Assembly (NCBI GenBank): GCA_029861085.1 | Contig: JAOUAE010000100.1 | Coordinates: 1-5,174 of the forward strand | Length of the DNA stretch: 5,174 nucleotides | Source: Candidatus Nitrosopumilus sp. | GTDB taxonomy: Archaea; Thermoproteota; Nitrososphaeria; Nitrososphaerales; Nitrosopumilaceae | Direction of reading: 5' to 3' | Part shown: positions 1 through 4,839 of the stretch, in pieces | How the letters are laid out: every line of letters begins with the position of its first letter | Position numbering within the stretch: position 1 is the first letter of the stretch | Position numbers and translations under genes: made by a program | Notes under the pieces: generated by a model | Seen by the model: only the letters and a program-made list of their open reading frames with translations | Databases searched by the model: none | What the model was told of the DNA's origin: nothing

Positions 1-74
1 TGCTTGATAGAATAAAACATGAATCCCTCTTCATGAAAGTTTTAGGTTCCTATCCTTCTGCAAAACTAAGCTAA
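1..74 (+). CDS. C-terminal end of a gene entering from the left (partial, tentative)
   Basis: The frame starting at base 3 is open from the window edge to a TAA at 72-74 and reads LDRIKHESLFMKVLGSYPSA followed by KLS. The mix of charged and hydrophobic residues looks like ordinary protein, and the other two + frames close within the first 15 bases. If real, this gene converges on the - strand membrane-protein gene, and the two stops overlap in the four bases CTAA at 71-74. I do not recognise the family from 23 residues. A stretch this short can stay open by chance, so this is an inference from frame and context; the sequence left of base 1 would settle it. Confidence 0.42.
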   Translation, partial: LDRIKHESLFMKVLGSYPSAKLS

Positions 75-541
75 AACCCTTTGGGTTTTCTTAATGAGAA
101 GCCCATACTAAATCCAATGATTACGATACCTGACGTAATCACCATGATATCAAAGGTAAACCCAATGGGGTTAGGAGTCTGTTCAGTTACTGCAGTAATT
201 TCTAATTCCTTATTTCCGGTATTTTGAATTTTGATTTTTGTATTTCCATCTTCTGAATGAATCCAATCCAATTTTAATTCATTTTTGTAGGAGGTGTTTA
301 GAATCTGTTTTCCATCACCAGGACTTTCAAGTTTAAGATCAAAAGTATCACCAATAATTTTTAAGGATTGTGATGCATTTGCAGGTCCGGGAATTGTTAA
401 GAGCATAGGATCGCCTACCTCTAGAAAAAAATGTTCGTTTACAGTAATAGTAGGTCCAATTTGTGAAAGTAAAGAGTAGCCACCAAGGGCAATAATTGCA
501 CTTCCAACGATTAATCCAATAATAGTTCTCTTAGTTAACAC
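71..541 (-). CDS. Small membrane protein with two predicted spans, function unknown
   Basis: This 156-residue protein starts at GTG (539-541) and ends at TAG. Residues 6-26 are a hydrophobic segment after a short basic start (MLTKR), either a signal anchor or an uncleaved signal peptide. Residues about 30-127 are polar and rich in alternating beta-type stretches, such as KIKIQNTGNKELEITAV (102-118), suggesting a small beta-sandwich outside the membrane. Residues about 129-150 form a second hydrophobic span, followed by a basic tail (RKPKGF). The expected topology is both ends inside and the beta domain outside. There is no cysteine and there are only two histidines, so a cupredoxin copper site is not supported. 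I do not recognise a named family. A TATA-like box lies about 26 bases before the GTG, fitting a leaderless mRNA. The gene seems monocistronic: a long spacer lies upstream and a probable convergent gene downstream. Confidence 0.8.
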   Translation of the reverse strand: MLTKRTIIGLIVGSAIIALGGYSLLSQIGPTITVNEHFFLEVGDPMLLTIPGPANASQSLKIIGDTFDLKLESPGDGKQILNTSYKNELKLDWIHSEDGNTKIKIQNTGNKELEITAVTEQTPNPIGFTFDIMVITSGIVIIGFSMGFSLRKPKGF

Positions 542-560
542 AATAAAATTATTCTAGATA

Positions 561-623
561 CTGCTTAAAAAATTAACTACAGTATATTGATCCCATAATA
601 GTATTAATTTTATCTTTAAGCGG
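561..623. other. Imperfect AT-rich inverted repeat (possible hairpin)
   Basis: CTGCTTAAA (561-569) pairs with TTTAAGCGG (615-623) over nine positions, one of them a G-U. Inside this, AATTAA (571-576) pairs perfectly with TTAATT (604-609), then TAC (578-580) with GTA (601-603), then TATT (585-588) with AATA (597-600). The nested order fits one long hairpin with small bulges. On the + strand it is followed by T-rich sequence (646-658). Its base overlaps the presumed TATA box of the membrane protein gene. It may be chance in A+T-rich DNA. Confidence 0.25.
564..572 (-). promoter_or_regulatory. TATA-like box for the membrane protein gene
   Basis: Read on the - strand this is TTTTTTAAG, centred about 27 bases before the GTG start at 541. 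That is the usual archaeal spacing for a transcript beginning at or next to the start codon. The surroundings are A+T-rich, so the match is only moderately specific. Confidence 0.4.
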
Positions 624-699
624 CTGAGTCAAGCAAAAATTATTGTTTTTTCCTTTTTCACATCCGATATTGCTTAACTTGTTTCATTATAGGTTAACG

Positions 700-715
700 A
701 AAAATAAAAAATAAA
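700..715 (-). terminator. T-rich tract directly after the micro-ORF
   Basis: On the - strand the bases immediately after the TAG of the micro-ORF (716-718) read TTTATTTTTTATTTTT. Archaeal RNA polymerase stops at such oligo-U tracts without needing a hairpin. The position right behind the stop supports a discrete short transcript unit, though A+T-rich spacers carry such tracts by chance too. Confidence 0.42.
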
Positions 716-808
716 CTAGTTTTGTCGGGTTTCCCTTATTCCCAACATAACAGTTTCCCGATCAAACGAATCAGGATTTAGTTTTTGTTTTAAAATTTGT
801 TGTTTCAT
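716..808 (-). CDS. Putative 30-residue micro-protein
   Basis: ATG at 806-808 opens 30 codons closed by TAG at 716-718. The N-terminal third is basic and Gln-rich (MKQQILKQKL). The rest is well-mixed and charged (NPDSFDRETVMLGIRETRQN), unlike the Phe/Ile/Asn/Lys strings expected from random A+T-rich DNA. The tripeptide RET occurs twice, eight codons apart, from a repeated GGGAAAC. No membrane segment or signal peptide is visible. TTTAAA lies centred about 26 bases before the ATG, and a T-rich tract follows the stop, so promoter, ORF and terminator are all in order. In-frame TAA and TAG codons just upstream rule out a longer protein. I know no family for it. It could instead be a pseudogene remnant or a non-coding RNA; conservation among relatives would decide. 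Confidence 0.42.
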   Translation of the reverse strand: MKQQILKQKLNPDSFDRETVMLGIRETRQN

Positions 809-830
809 CTGTATCTAAAATTAGATTTGG

Positions 831-836
831 TTTAAA
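831..836 (-). promoter_or_regulatory. TATA box for the micro-ORF
   Basis: TTTAAA is centred about 26 bases before the ATG at 808, the spacing expected for a leaderless archaeal transcript. The hexamer is its own reverse complement, so direction comes only from the spacing. Confidence 0.42.
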
Positions 837-857
837 CAAAGTAATAAAGTAAATCTA

Positions 858-876
858 TATAGAATACTGTTCTATA
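858..876. promoter_or_regulatory. 19-bp palindrome, possible operator
   Basis: TATAGAA (858-864) and TTCTATA (870-876) are perfect reverse complements around a 5-base spacer, TACTG. The element lies about 33 bases upstream of the micro-ORF TATA box centre and about 25-43 bases before the ATG of the doubtful ORF at 901. A dyad of this size could bind a dimeric winged-helix regulator. The right half could also serve as a TATA element (about -28) for the ORF at 901. No second copy is visible in the window. Confidence 0.3.
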
Positions 877-900
877 CGCGAAAATTTAGAAGTGAGTTAG

Positions 901-1071
901 ATGGCTAATTATTTTATCTTTATTGTCTTTAGAATTTCTCAAAGTTTGAAAATAGAAGAAGATTATGTCTATTTTATTAAATATCATCAAATTAATGATC
1001 TATTTTCCATTTTGTTATTTTTTGAAAAATGTCTGAACACAATCTACAAGATACAACATCCAATTAAATAG
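901..1071 (+). CDS. Doubtful 56-residue ORF, hydrophobic and aromatic
   Basis: ATG at 901 opens 56 codons ending with TAG at 1069-1071; an in-frame TAG lies directly before the ATG. The product starts MANYFIFIVFRISQSLKIEE and stays rich in Phe, Ile, Tyr and Lys, with two short hydrophobic stretches (residues 4-10 and 34-41). Neither is long enough for a convincing membrane span. TTCTATA at 870-876 sits about 28 bases upstream and could be its TATA box. The composition is what translated A+T-rich spacer tends to give, and an open frame of this length is not surprising in such a region, so it may well be chance. No family is recognised. Confidence 0.18.
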   Translation: MANYFIFIVFRISQSLKIEEDYVYFIKYHQINDLFSILLFFEKCLNTIYKIQHPIK

Positions 1072-1101
1072 AATGATTATAAAATAGATAGAAAGATACT
1101 T

Positions 1102-1124
1102 AAAAAAAATCAAAAATTAAATTT
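1102..1124 (-). terminator. Oligo-T terminator behind guaB
   Basis: On the - strand the bases after the guaB TAA (1125-1127) include a run of five T (1112-1116) and then eight T (1102-1109), with no strong hairpin. This is the usual form of intrinsic termination in archaea and marks the likely 3' end of the guaB transcript. Confidence 0.6.
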
Positions 1125-2555
1125 TTACATTAGAGAAACATCATGGGGCTGGCTTTCTGCAAATCCAGCTCTAGACATTTTGATAAACTCTGCATTTTCT
1201 TGCATTTGAGGTATTGTATGCGCACCGCAATAGCTCAAGCCAGAACGTAGGCCACCTGTAAGTTGTTTTAGAATATCAGTCACAGTTCCTTTGTAAGGAA
1301 CCATGGCCTCAACTCCTTCTGCGACATAATCATTAAGATCATCATCAAATGAGATTGAGCCTGTTTCTTTGGATTTTCGGCCAATAGAAGCAGCTAGTGA
1401 AGCCATTCCGCGATAAACTTTGAATCGTTTTCCATTTTTTGTCAAAACAGTACCTGGTGATTCATCAGTGCCTCCAAGCATACTACCCACCATTACGGAT
1501 GAAGCACCAGCAGCTAGTGCTTTTGTTGCATCACCAGAAGTTCTCGTACCACCATCAGAGATTATTGGAATACTATGATCTTTACCAATTTTTGCACAAT
1601 CCATTACTGCTGTTAATTGAGGTACACCAGAACCGGTAATTACTCTAGTAATACAAATTGATCCAGAACCTACACCAACCTTTACTGCATCAACTCCGGC
1701 TTTTATCAAATCTTCAGCACCTTGAGCAGTTGCAATATTACCTGCAATTAATTCACAATCCGGAAAAGCTTTTTTGATATTACGAACTGTGCTTATTGCA
1801 TTTTCGCTATGACCATGTGCTATATCAACAACAAGTACATCAGCGCCTGCTTCTAGAAGAGATTCACTTCTTTCTAAAAAGTCACCTTTTACACCAACTG
1901 CTGCTCCAACTAAGGGTCGTCCTTTCTTATCTTTGGATGCATTTGGATAATCAGCATTATTTGTAATATCCTTACTTGTAATCAATCCTTTGATAATTCC
2001 TGAATCATCAATTATTGGTAATTTTTCGATTCTGTGTTTGTGTAAAATATCTTTTGCTTCATCTAATGTAACACCTGGTTTTGCTGTAACTACATCCTTT
2101 GTCATAATATCTTGAATATGGCCATTTGGATCAGCAAATAGTAAATCTCTTTCAGTTACTATTCCTATCAATTTAGAATTAGAATCAACAACTAAAAGAC
2201 CAGAAATTTCTTTTTCATCTGCATAGTCAACAGCATCTTTGATAGATTTGTCTGAAGAAATAGAATATGGATTTTCTATCATTACACTGCCCGAACGTTT
2301 TACTTTGAGAACTTCATTGGTTTGTTCCTGAATGCTCAAAAATCTATGAATGGTGCCTATACCCCCCGCACGAGCCATAGTTACAGCCATAGAAGATTCA
2401 GTTACGGTATCCATATTTGCACTTACAAACGGAATGTTAATTGAGATGTTTCGAGATAATTTAGTGCTCAGATCGGTTTGACTTCTACTTGTAATATCCG
2501 AATATTTGGGTACAAGAAGAACGTCATCAAAAGTTAATCCCTCTTTGAATTCCAA
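1125..2555 (-). CDS. guaB: IMP dehydrogenase
   Basis: GuaB oxidises IMP to XMP with NAD+, the committed step to guanine nucleotides in the cytosol. The 476 residues show the normal layout: N-terminal barrel part with [11 protein letters not shown] (6-16); two CBS domains (about 92-148 and 150-198); then the rest of the barrel with VVDIAHGHS (242-250), the catalytic loop GSGSICITR (296-304, Cys301 as nucleophile), SDGGTR (333-338), [12 protein letters not shown] (357-368), YRGM (381-384), [11 protein letters not shown] (413-423) and GGLRSG (434-439). AHGHS, VPQLTAV and GTDESPG mark it as IMP dehydrogenase, not GMP reductase. One oddity: the flap Arg-Tyr pair (usually RYF, about 16-18 residues after YRGM's Tyr) is not visible; that stretch reads [11 protein letters not shown] (393-403). 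Translation starts at TTG (2553-2555). There is no ATG upstream before an in-frame stop, and AGGT lies five bases before it. The CBS pair suggests purine-nucleotide control of assembly. Confidence 0.96.
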   Translation of the reverse strand: MEFKEGLTFDDVLLVPKYSDITSRSQTDLSTKLSRNISINIPFVSANMDTVTESSMAVTMARAGGIGTIHRFLSIQEQTNEVLKVKRSGSVMIENPYSISSDKSIKDAVDYADEKEISGLLVVDSNSKLIGIVTERDLLFADPNGHIQDIMTKDVVTAKPGVTLDEAKDILHKHRIEKLPIIDDSGIIKGLITSKDITNNADYPNASKDKKGRPLVGAAVGVKGDFLERSESLLEAGADVLVVDIAHGHSENAISTVRNIKKAFPDCELIAGNIATAQGAEDLIKAGVDAVKVGVGSGSICITRVITGSGVPQLTAVMDCAKIGKDHSIPIISDGGTRTSGDATKALAAGASSVMVGSMLGGTDESPGTVLTKNGKRFKVYRGMASLAASIGRKSKETGSISFDDDLNDYVAEGVEAMVPYKGTVTDILKQLTGGLRSGLSYCGAHTIPQMQENAEFIKMSRAGFAESQPHDVSLM

Positions 2556-2585
2556 TGAAACCTTGTTAAGAAAGTTAAAGATTGA

Positions 2586-2591
2586 TTATAA
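2586..2591 (-). promoter_or_regulatory. Probable TATA box for guaB
   Basis: TTATAA in the 45-base gap between the upstream gene and guaB is centred about 33 bases before the TTG start. Transcription would begin about 26 bases downstream, giving a leader of roughly eight bases that includes the AGGT element at 2561-2564. So guaB can be expressed on its own as well as by read-through from the dihydropteroate synthase homologue. Confidence 0.45.
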
Positions 2592-2600
2592 GCCTTTGTG

Positions 2601-3452
2601 TTATTTTGAGAGTTTCGAAGCTATTGTTATTGCATCTTTTGTTGCTTCTACATTATGAGTACGTACAATATCAGCACCATTTAAGACAGAAATGGCTTCT
2701 GCAGCTATTGAGCCAAATAACCGATCAGAAGGATTTTCTTTTCCCAAAAGATCTCCTAGGAACGATTTGTTGGAAACTGAGATTAAAATTGGATAACTTT
2801 GTTTTATCGAATCCAAATTTTTTATTATTGATAGATCTCTTTTTACCCAATCTGATTTAATTTTTGTAAAAAATGGATCTTGTCCAGTTTTTCTAAAAAA
2901 TCCAATTGCGGGATCTAATACAATTTTTTCAGATGGAATTAATGATTTTTTTGCAATTTTCAGACTTTCTCTAAGAAGTTTTTTGGTTGTAGTTACAGTA
3001 TTCCCAAAAACAATTTTTGAATCATATGCACATAAAATTAGAGATGGAGTAAATTCTGAAATAACCTCTTGCATTTTTCTATCATATTTTAATCCAGAAA
3101 TGTCATTGATTATCTCAATACCATTTTCTAAAGCATCTCTTGCAACTTTGGACCTACATGTGTCAACAGAGATTGGGAGATTGGAGATATTTTGAATTAT
3201 TTTAATTGCATCAAGAATTCTTTTTGATTCAACTTTTTCTGATATTGCTGTAGATAGATAAGGTGCAGTAGACATACCTCCAACATCGATAAAATCTGCA
3301 CCTTCATTTTCCATCTGTTTTACAGTATTTTTTATGTGAATTTTTGTTGTCTTAACAGATTTTTTGTAAAATGATTCAGGACTGATGTTAAGAATACCCA
3401 TGATACGTACAGGGTTTTTTCTACCCACACCTACATTTCCAATTCTAGTCAT
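2601..3452 (-). CDS. folP: Dihydropteroate synthase family protein (archaeal type)
   Basis: This TIM-barrel protein of the pterin-binding family should join 6-hydroxymethyl-dihydropterin diphosphate to an arylamine such as p-aminobenzoate. Counting from the ATG at 3450-3452 (283 residues), family motifs in order are MGILNISPESF (18-28, metal-binding Asn22), GGMSTAP (58-64), SVDT (Asp97), IINDISG (Asn116), LDPAIGF (Asp180), SNKS (Lys229) and RTH (Arg264, His266). Pterin-pocket and diphosphate residues are thus kept. Loop 2 differs: the usual GGESTRPG has Met for Glu and Ala for Arg, and SRKS reads SNKS. The aryl substrate or its handling may therefore differ from bacterial FolP. A TTG at 3462-3464 would add four residues; I prefer the ATG. 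The gene is divergent from mptE, which makes its likely substrate, and guaB follows 45 bases after its stop. The family call is firm; the exact reaction is inferred. Confidence 0.88.
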   Translation of the reverse strand: MTRIGNVGVGRKNPVRIMGILNISPESFYKKSVKTTKIHIKNTVKQMENEGADFIDVGGMSTAPYLSTAISEKVESKRILDAIKIIQNISNLPISVDTCRSKVARDALENGIEIINDISGLKYDRKMQEVISEFTPSLILCAYDSKIVFGNTVTTTKKLLRESLKIAKKSLIPSEKIVLDPAIGFFRKTGQDPFFTKIKSDWVKRDLSIIKNLDSIKQSYPILISVSNKSFLGDLLGKENPSDRLFGSIAAEAISVLNGADIVRTHNVEATKDAITIASKLSK

Positions 3453-3455
3453 AGG

Positions 3456-3462
3456 GTTTATC
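3456..3462 (+). promoter_or_regulatory. TATA-like box for mptE
   Basis: GTTTATC is centred about 28 bases before the ATG at 3487, fitting a leaderless mptE mRNA. It lies directly behind the start codon of the divergent gene, overlapping the four extra codons that gene would have if it started at its TTG. Confidence 0.4.
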
Positions 3463-3482
3463 AAAAACTAAGGCAATTTGAG

Positions 3483-3488
3483 TTATAT
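3483..3488 (-). promoter_or_regulatory. TATA-like box for the dihydropteroate synthase homologue
   Basis: Read on the - strand this is ATATAA, about 33 bases before the ATG at 3452. Transcription would then start near 3460, giving a leader of a few bases. The box overlaps the mptE start codon, so the two divergent promoters interlock. Confidence 0.4.
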
Positions 3489-4224
3489 GATGATTTCAGG
3501 TTGGAAAAAGAGGTATTCGGATATTTTGAAAGAATTCAAGTACAGTGAAAAAAGGGATAGAGAATCGGCCATGCTTTTAAACTCAATTATAAAAAAATCA
3601 GACGTTAATGAAAAAATTACTAATCTGGTTAAAAATAAAACTGTTTTTGTGATAGGTTCAGGACCTTCATTATCAACTGCTATTCCAAAATTAAAAAATT
3701 TCAAACAATCAATAAAAATTGCTGCAGATAGTTCCGTTAAACCGTTAGTAGAAAATGGAATTATTCCAAATATTGTTGTTACAGATTTAGATGGAGATGT
3801 AAATACATTTAAAAAAATTGCTGAAACAAAATCAATATTTGTTGTACATGCACATGGAGATAATATAGAAAAGTTAGAATTTGCAAAAGAATTTAAAAAC
3901 TGCATAGGAACAACTCAGTCAAAACCTTTTAGCAAAATAAAAAATTTTGGAGGATTTACTGACGGAGACAGAGGAGTTTTTTTAGCTAATCATTATGGTG
4001 CGAAGAGAATTATTTTGTTTGGAATGGATTTTGGAGATCGAATTGGAAAATTTTCAAATACAAAAAAATCAGAAAGAAAAACAAAATTGATGAAACTAAA
4101 AAGAGGAAAATATCTTTTAGAATGGCTATCAACTATTACAAAATCGGAACTTTATACCACATCAAAACCAATTAAAGGGTTTAAAAAAATATCGAATAAA
4201 GATCTTGATATTATAATTACCTAG
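3487..4224 (+). CDS. mptE: 6-hydroxymethyl-7,8-dihydropterin pyrophosphokinase, archaeal MptE type
   Basis: MptE (DUF115, COG1634) replaces bacterial FolK in archaea: it moves a diphosphate from ATP to 6-hydroxymethyl-7,8-dihydropterin for folate-type or methanopterin-type cofactors. Counting from ATG 3487 (245 residues), the N-terminus (SGWKKRYSDIL) is helical. Then come a glycine-rich strand-loop VFVIGSGPSL (53-62), AADSS with IPNIVVTDLDGD (93-104), VVHAHGDN (119-126), GGFTDGDRG (155-163) and RIILFGMDFG (174-183). The acidic TDLDGD, the HAHGDN and the TDGDR motifs are the family hallmarks and likely bind metal and nucleotide. The last 60 residues are Lys-rich. A TTG at 3478 would add three residues and a second ATG at 3490 is possible; 3487 best fits the TATA-like box. 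The gene is divergent from the dihydropteroate synthase homologue, the expected user of its product. Confidence 0.9.
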   Translation: MMISGWKKRYSDILKEFKYSEKRDRESAMLLNSIIKKSDVNEKITNLVKNKTVFVIGSGPSLSTAIPKLKNFKQSIKIAADSSVKPLVENGIIPNIVVTDLDGDVNTFKKIAETKSIFVVHAHGDNIEKLEFAKEFKNCIGTTQSKPFSKIKNFGGFTDGDRGVFLANHYGAKRIILFGMDFGDRIGKFSNTKKSERKTKLMKLKRGKYLLEWLSTITKSELYTTSKPIKGFKKISNKDLDIIIT

Positions 4225-4230
4225 AATGCA

Positions 4231-4237
4231 TTTAATA
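4231..4237 (+). promoter_or_regulatory. TATA box for the coiled-coil gene and guaA
   Basis: TTTAATA is centred 26 bases before the ATG at 4260, the clearest leaderless-promoter arrangement in the window. It lies just after the mptE stop, so the gene at 4260 and guaA behind it probably form a transcription unit separate from mptE. Confidence 0.55.
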
Positions 4238-4259
4238 CCCATACCTCATTGATCAAATT

Positions 4260-4835
4260 ATGAAATTTTCAGAGGAGCAAATGAGAGACATTGTTGCTTT
4301 GAAGGATAATTTAATCGAACAAATTGATAAACATCAAAAAGCCATAGAAATGTTAGAAAAAAATATAATGATTTTGGATTTAGTTTTAAAGGGATCTAGT
4401 TTTACAAAAGCTTCACAATTAGAAGAAATAAGAAAAGTGGAAATTCAGAACAAAGCAGAGACTATAAAAAAACCTGTAGAGAATTCCATTCCCATTAAAA
4501 GAGGAAGCGATGGCAAGGTAATTGCCAATGCCTATGTCACAGCAGAACAAGTTTCCATAGTTTTGGATGATGAAATTGAAATAGATGCTGACACTCCACC
4601 CTTCAAATCGTTTTTCTTAGACAGAATTATTGGGGAAATGAAAAAAAAGGATTCCGTTGAGGCTGAAAACGGAAAAATCCAAAAAGAATCAATTATTCAT
4701 TATATGATAAACAAAAATGGTTCAGACATAAGAGAAATTATCATCAAAAACTATAGGGAAAAAGAAAGAGTAAATGAGTTAATTAATACAGCAGGCTGGT
4801 CATTAACACGAATGCTTGAAAATATCAAAAAGTGA
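4260..4835 (+). CDS. Uncharacterised coiled-coil protein upstream of guaA
   Basis: I do not recognise this 191-residue soluble protein. Residues 8-43 form a probable coiled coil, with Ile11, Leu18, Ile22, Ile29, Leu32, Ile36 and Leu39 at heptad a/d positions. Residues 45-80 are a polar linker. From RGSDGKVIANAYVTAEQV (81-98) there is a likely small folded part, then an acidic stretch (VLDDEIEIDAD, 101-111). The C-terminal domain has a helix (FKSFFLDRIIGEMKKKD, 115-131), a probable beta-hairpin around NKNGS (151-155), REIIIKNY (158-165), and a closing amphipathic helix (EKERVNELINTAGWSLTRML, 167-186). There are no cysteines, signal peptide or membrane spans, and no nucleotide-binding or catalytic motif. 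It starts at ATG 26 bases after a TATA box, and guaA begins four bases after its TGA, so the two are probably co-transcribed. A dimeric DNA-binding or scaffold role would fit the shape, but that is a guess. Confidence 0.85.
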   Translation: MKFSEEQMRDIVALKDNLIEQIDKHQKAIEMLEKNIMILDLVLKGSSFTKASQLEEIRKVEIQNKAETIKKPVENSIPIKRGSDGKVIANAYVTAEQVSIVLDDEIEIDADTPPFKSFFLDRIIGEMKKKDSVEAENGKIQKESIIHYMINKNGSDIREIIIKNYREKERVNELINTAGWSLTRMLENIKK

Positions 4836-4836
4836 T
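4832..4836 (+). promoter_or_regulatory. Possible ribosome binding element for guaA
   Basis: GTGAT, three bases before the guaA ATG, can pair with the AUCAC part of the archaeal 16S rRNA 3' end. It overlaps the stop of the upstream gene. This fits translation of guaA as the second gene of a shared mRNA, where a leaderless start is not possible. Confidence 0.35.
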
Positions 4837-4839
4837 GAC

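Larger units (their letters stand above)
542..1124. other. Long A+T-rich spacer without a large gene
   Basis: This 583-base stretch between the membrane protein gene and guaB has no frame with a recognisable protein longer than 60 codons. I saw no tRNA-like arms (no GGTTCGAATCC-type T-arm), no CRISPR-type repeats and no insertion-sequence ends. It does contain an imperfect hairpin (561-623), a 30-codon - strand ORF with promoter and T-rich tail (716-808), a palindrome (858-876), a doubtful 56-codon + strand ORF (901-1071) and the oligo-T tract behind guaB. The part from 719 to 780 is visibly less A+T-rich than its surroundings, and it coincides with the 30-codon ORF. Confidence 0.7.

Noticed and set aside
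73..89. AAAACCC-TTT-GGGTTTT as an intrinsic terminator
   Set aside because: The stem is short, the loop is only three bases, it lies inside the coding end, and no T-rich tract follows on the - strand.
71..541. Membrane-anchored cupredoxin
   Set aside because: Copper proteins of this type need a Cys and clustered His residues; the protein has no Cys and only two scattered His.
658..687. Nine-codon - strand ORF starting MKQ, like the micro-ORF
   Set aside because: It is too short to judge, has no convincing promoter of its own, and the shared first three codons are common in A-rich DNA.
729..759. Direct repeat GTTTCCC, 24 bases apart, as a regulatory or CRISPR-like repeat
   Set aside because: The two copies are in frame within the 30-codon ORF and encode its two RET tripeptides. 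Two 7-base copies are too few and too short for an array.
542..1124. tRNA or other known RNA gene in the spacer
   Set aside because: I found no cloverleaf arms, no T-arm consensus and no C/D box pair; the sequence is too A+T-rich for a standard structural RNA.
1439..1639. 66-codon + strand ORF
   Set aside because: It lies fully inside guaB on the other strand, is rich in His, Gln, Leu and Tyr, and has no family motif; it is a shadow of guaB.
1125..2555. Reading the guaB product as a GMP reductase because the Arg-Tyr pair is absent
   Set aside because: [24 protein letters not shown] and YRGM are IMP dehydrogenase forms; GMP reductases have ANGYS-like, YPQ and FYGM-like versions. guaA nearby also fits IMP dehydrogenase.
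2582..2860. 92-codon + strand ORF
   Set aside because: It overlaps the dihydropteroate synthase homologue on the opposite strand, and its Leu-rich product shows no domain.
3483..3905. 140-codon - strand ORF
   Set aside because: It is antisense to mptE, whose family motifs are clear. Its Phe/Ser/Ile-rich product is typical of reversed A+T-rich coding sequence.
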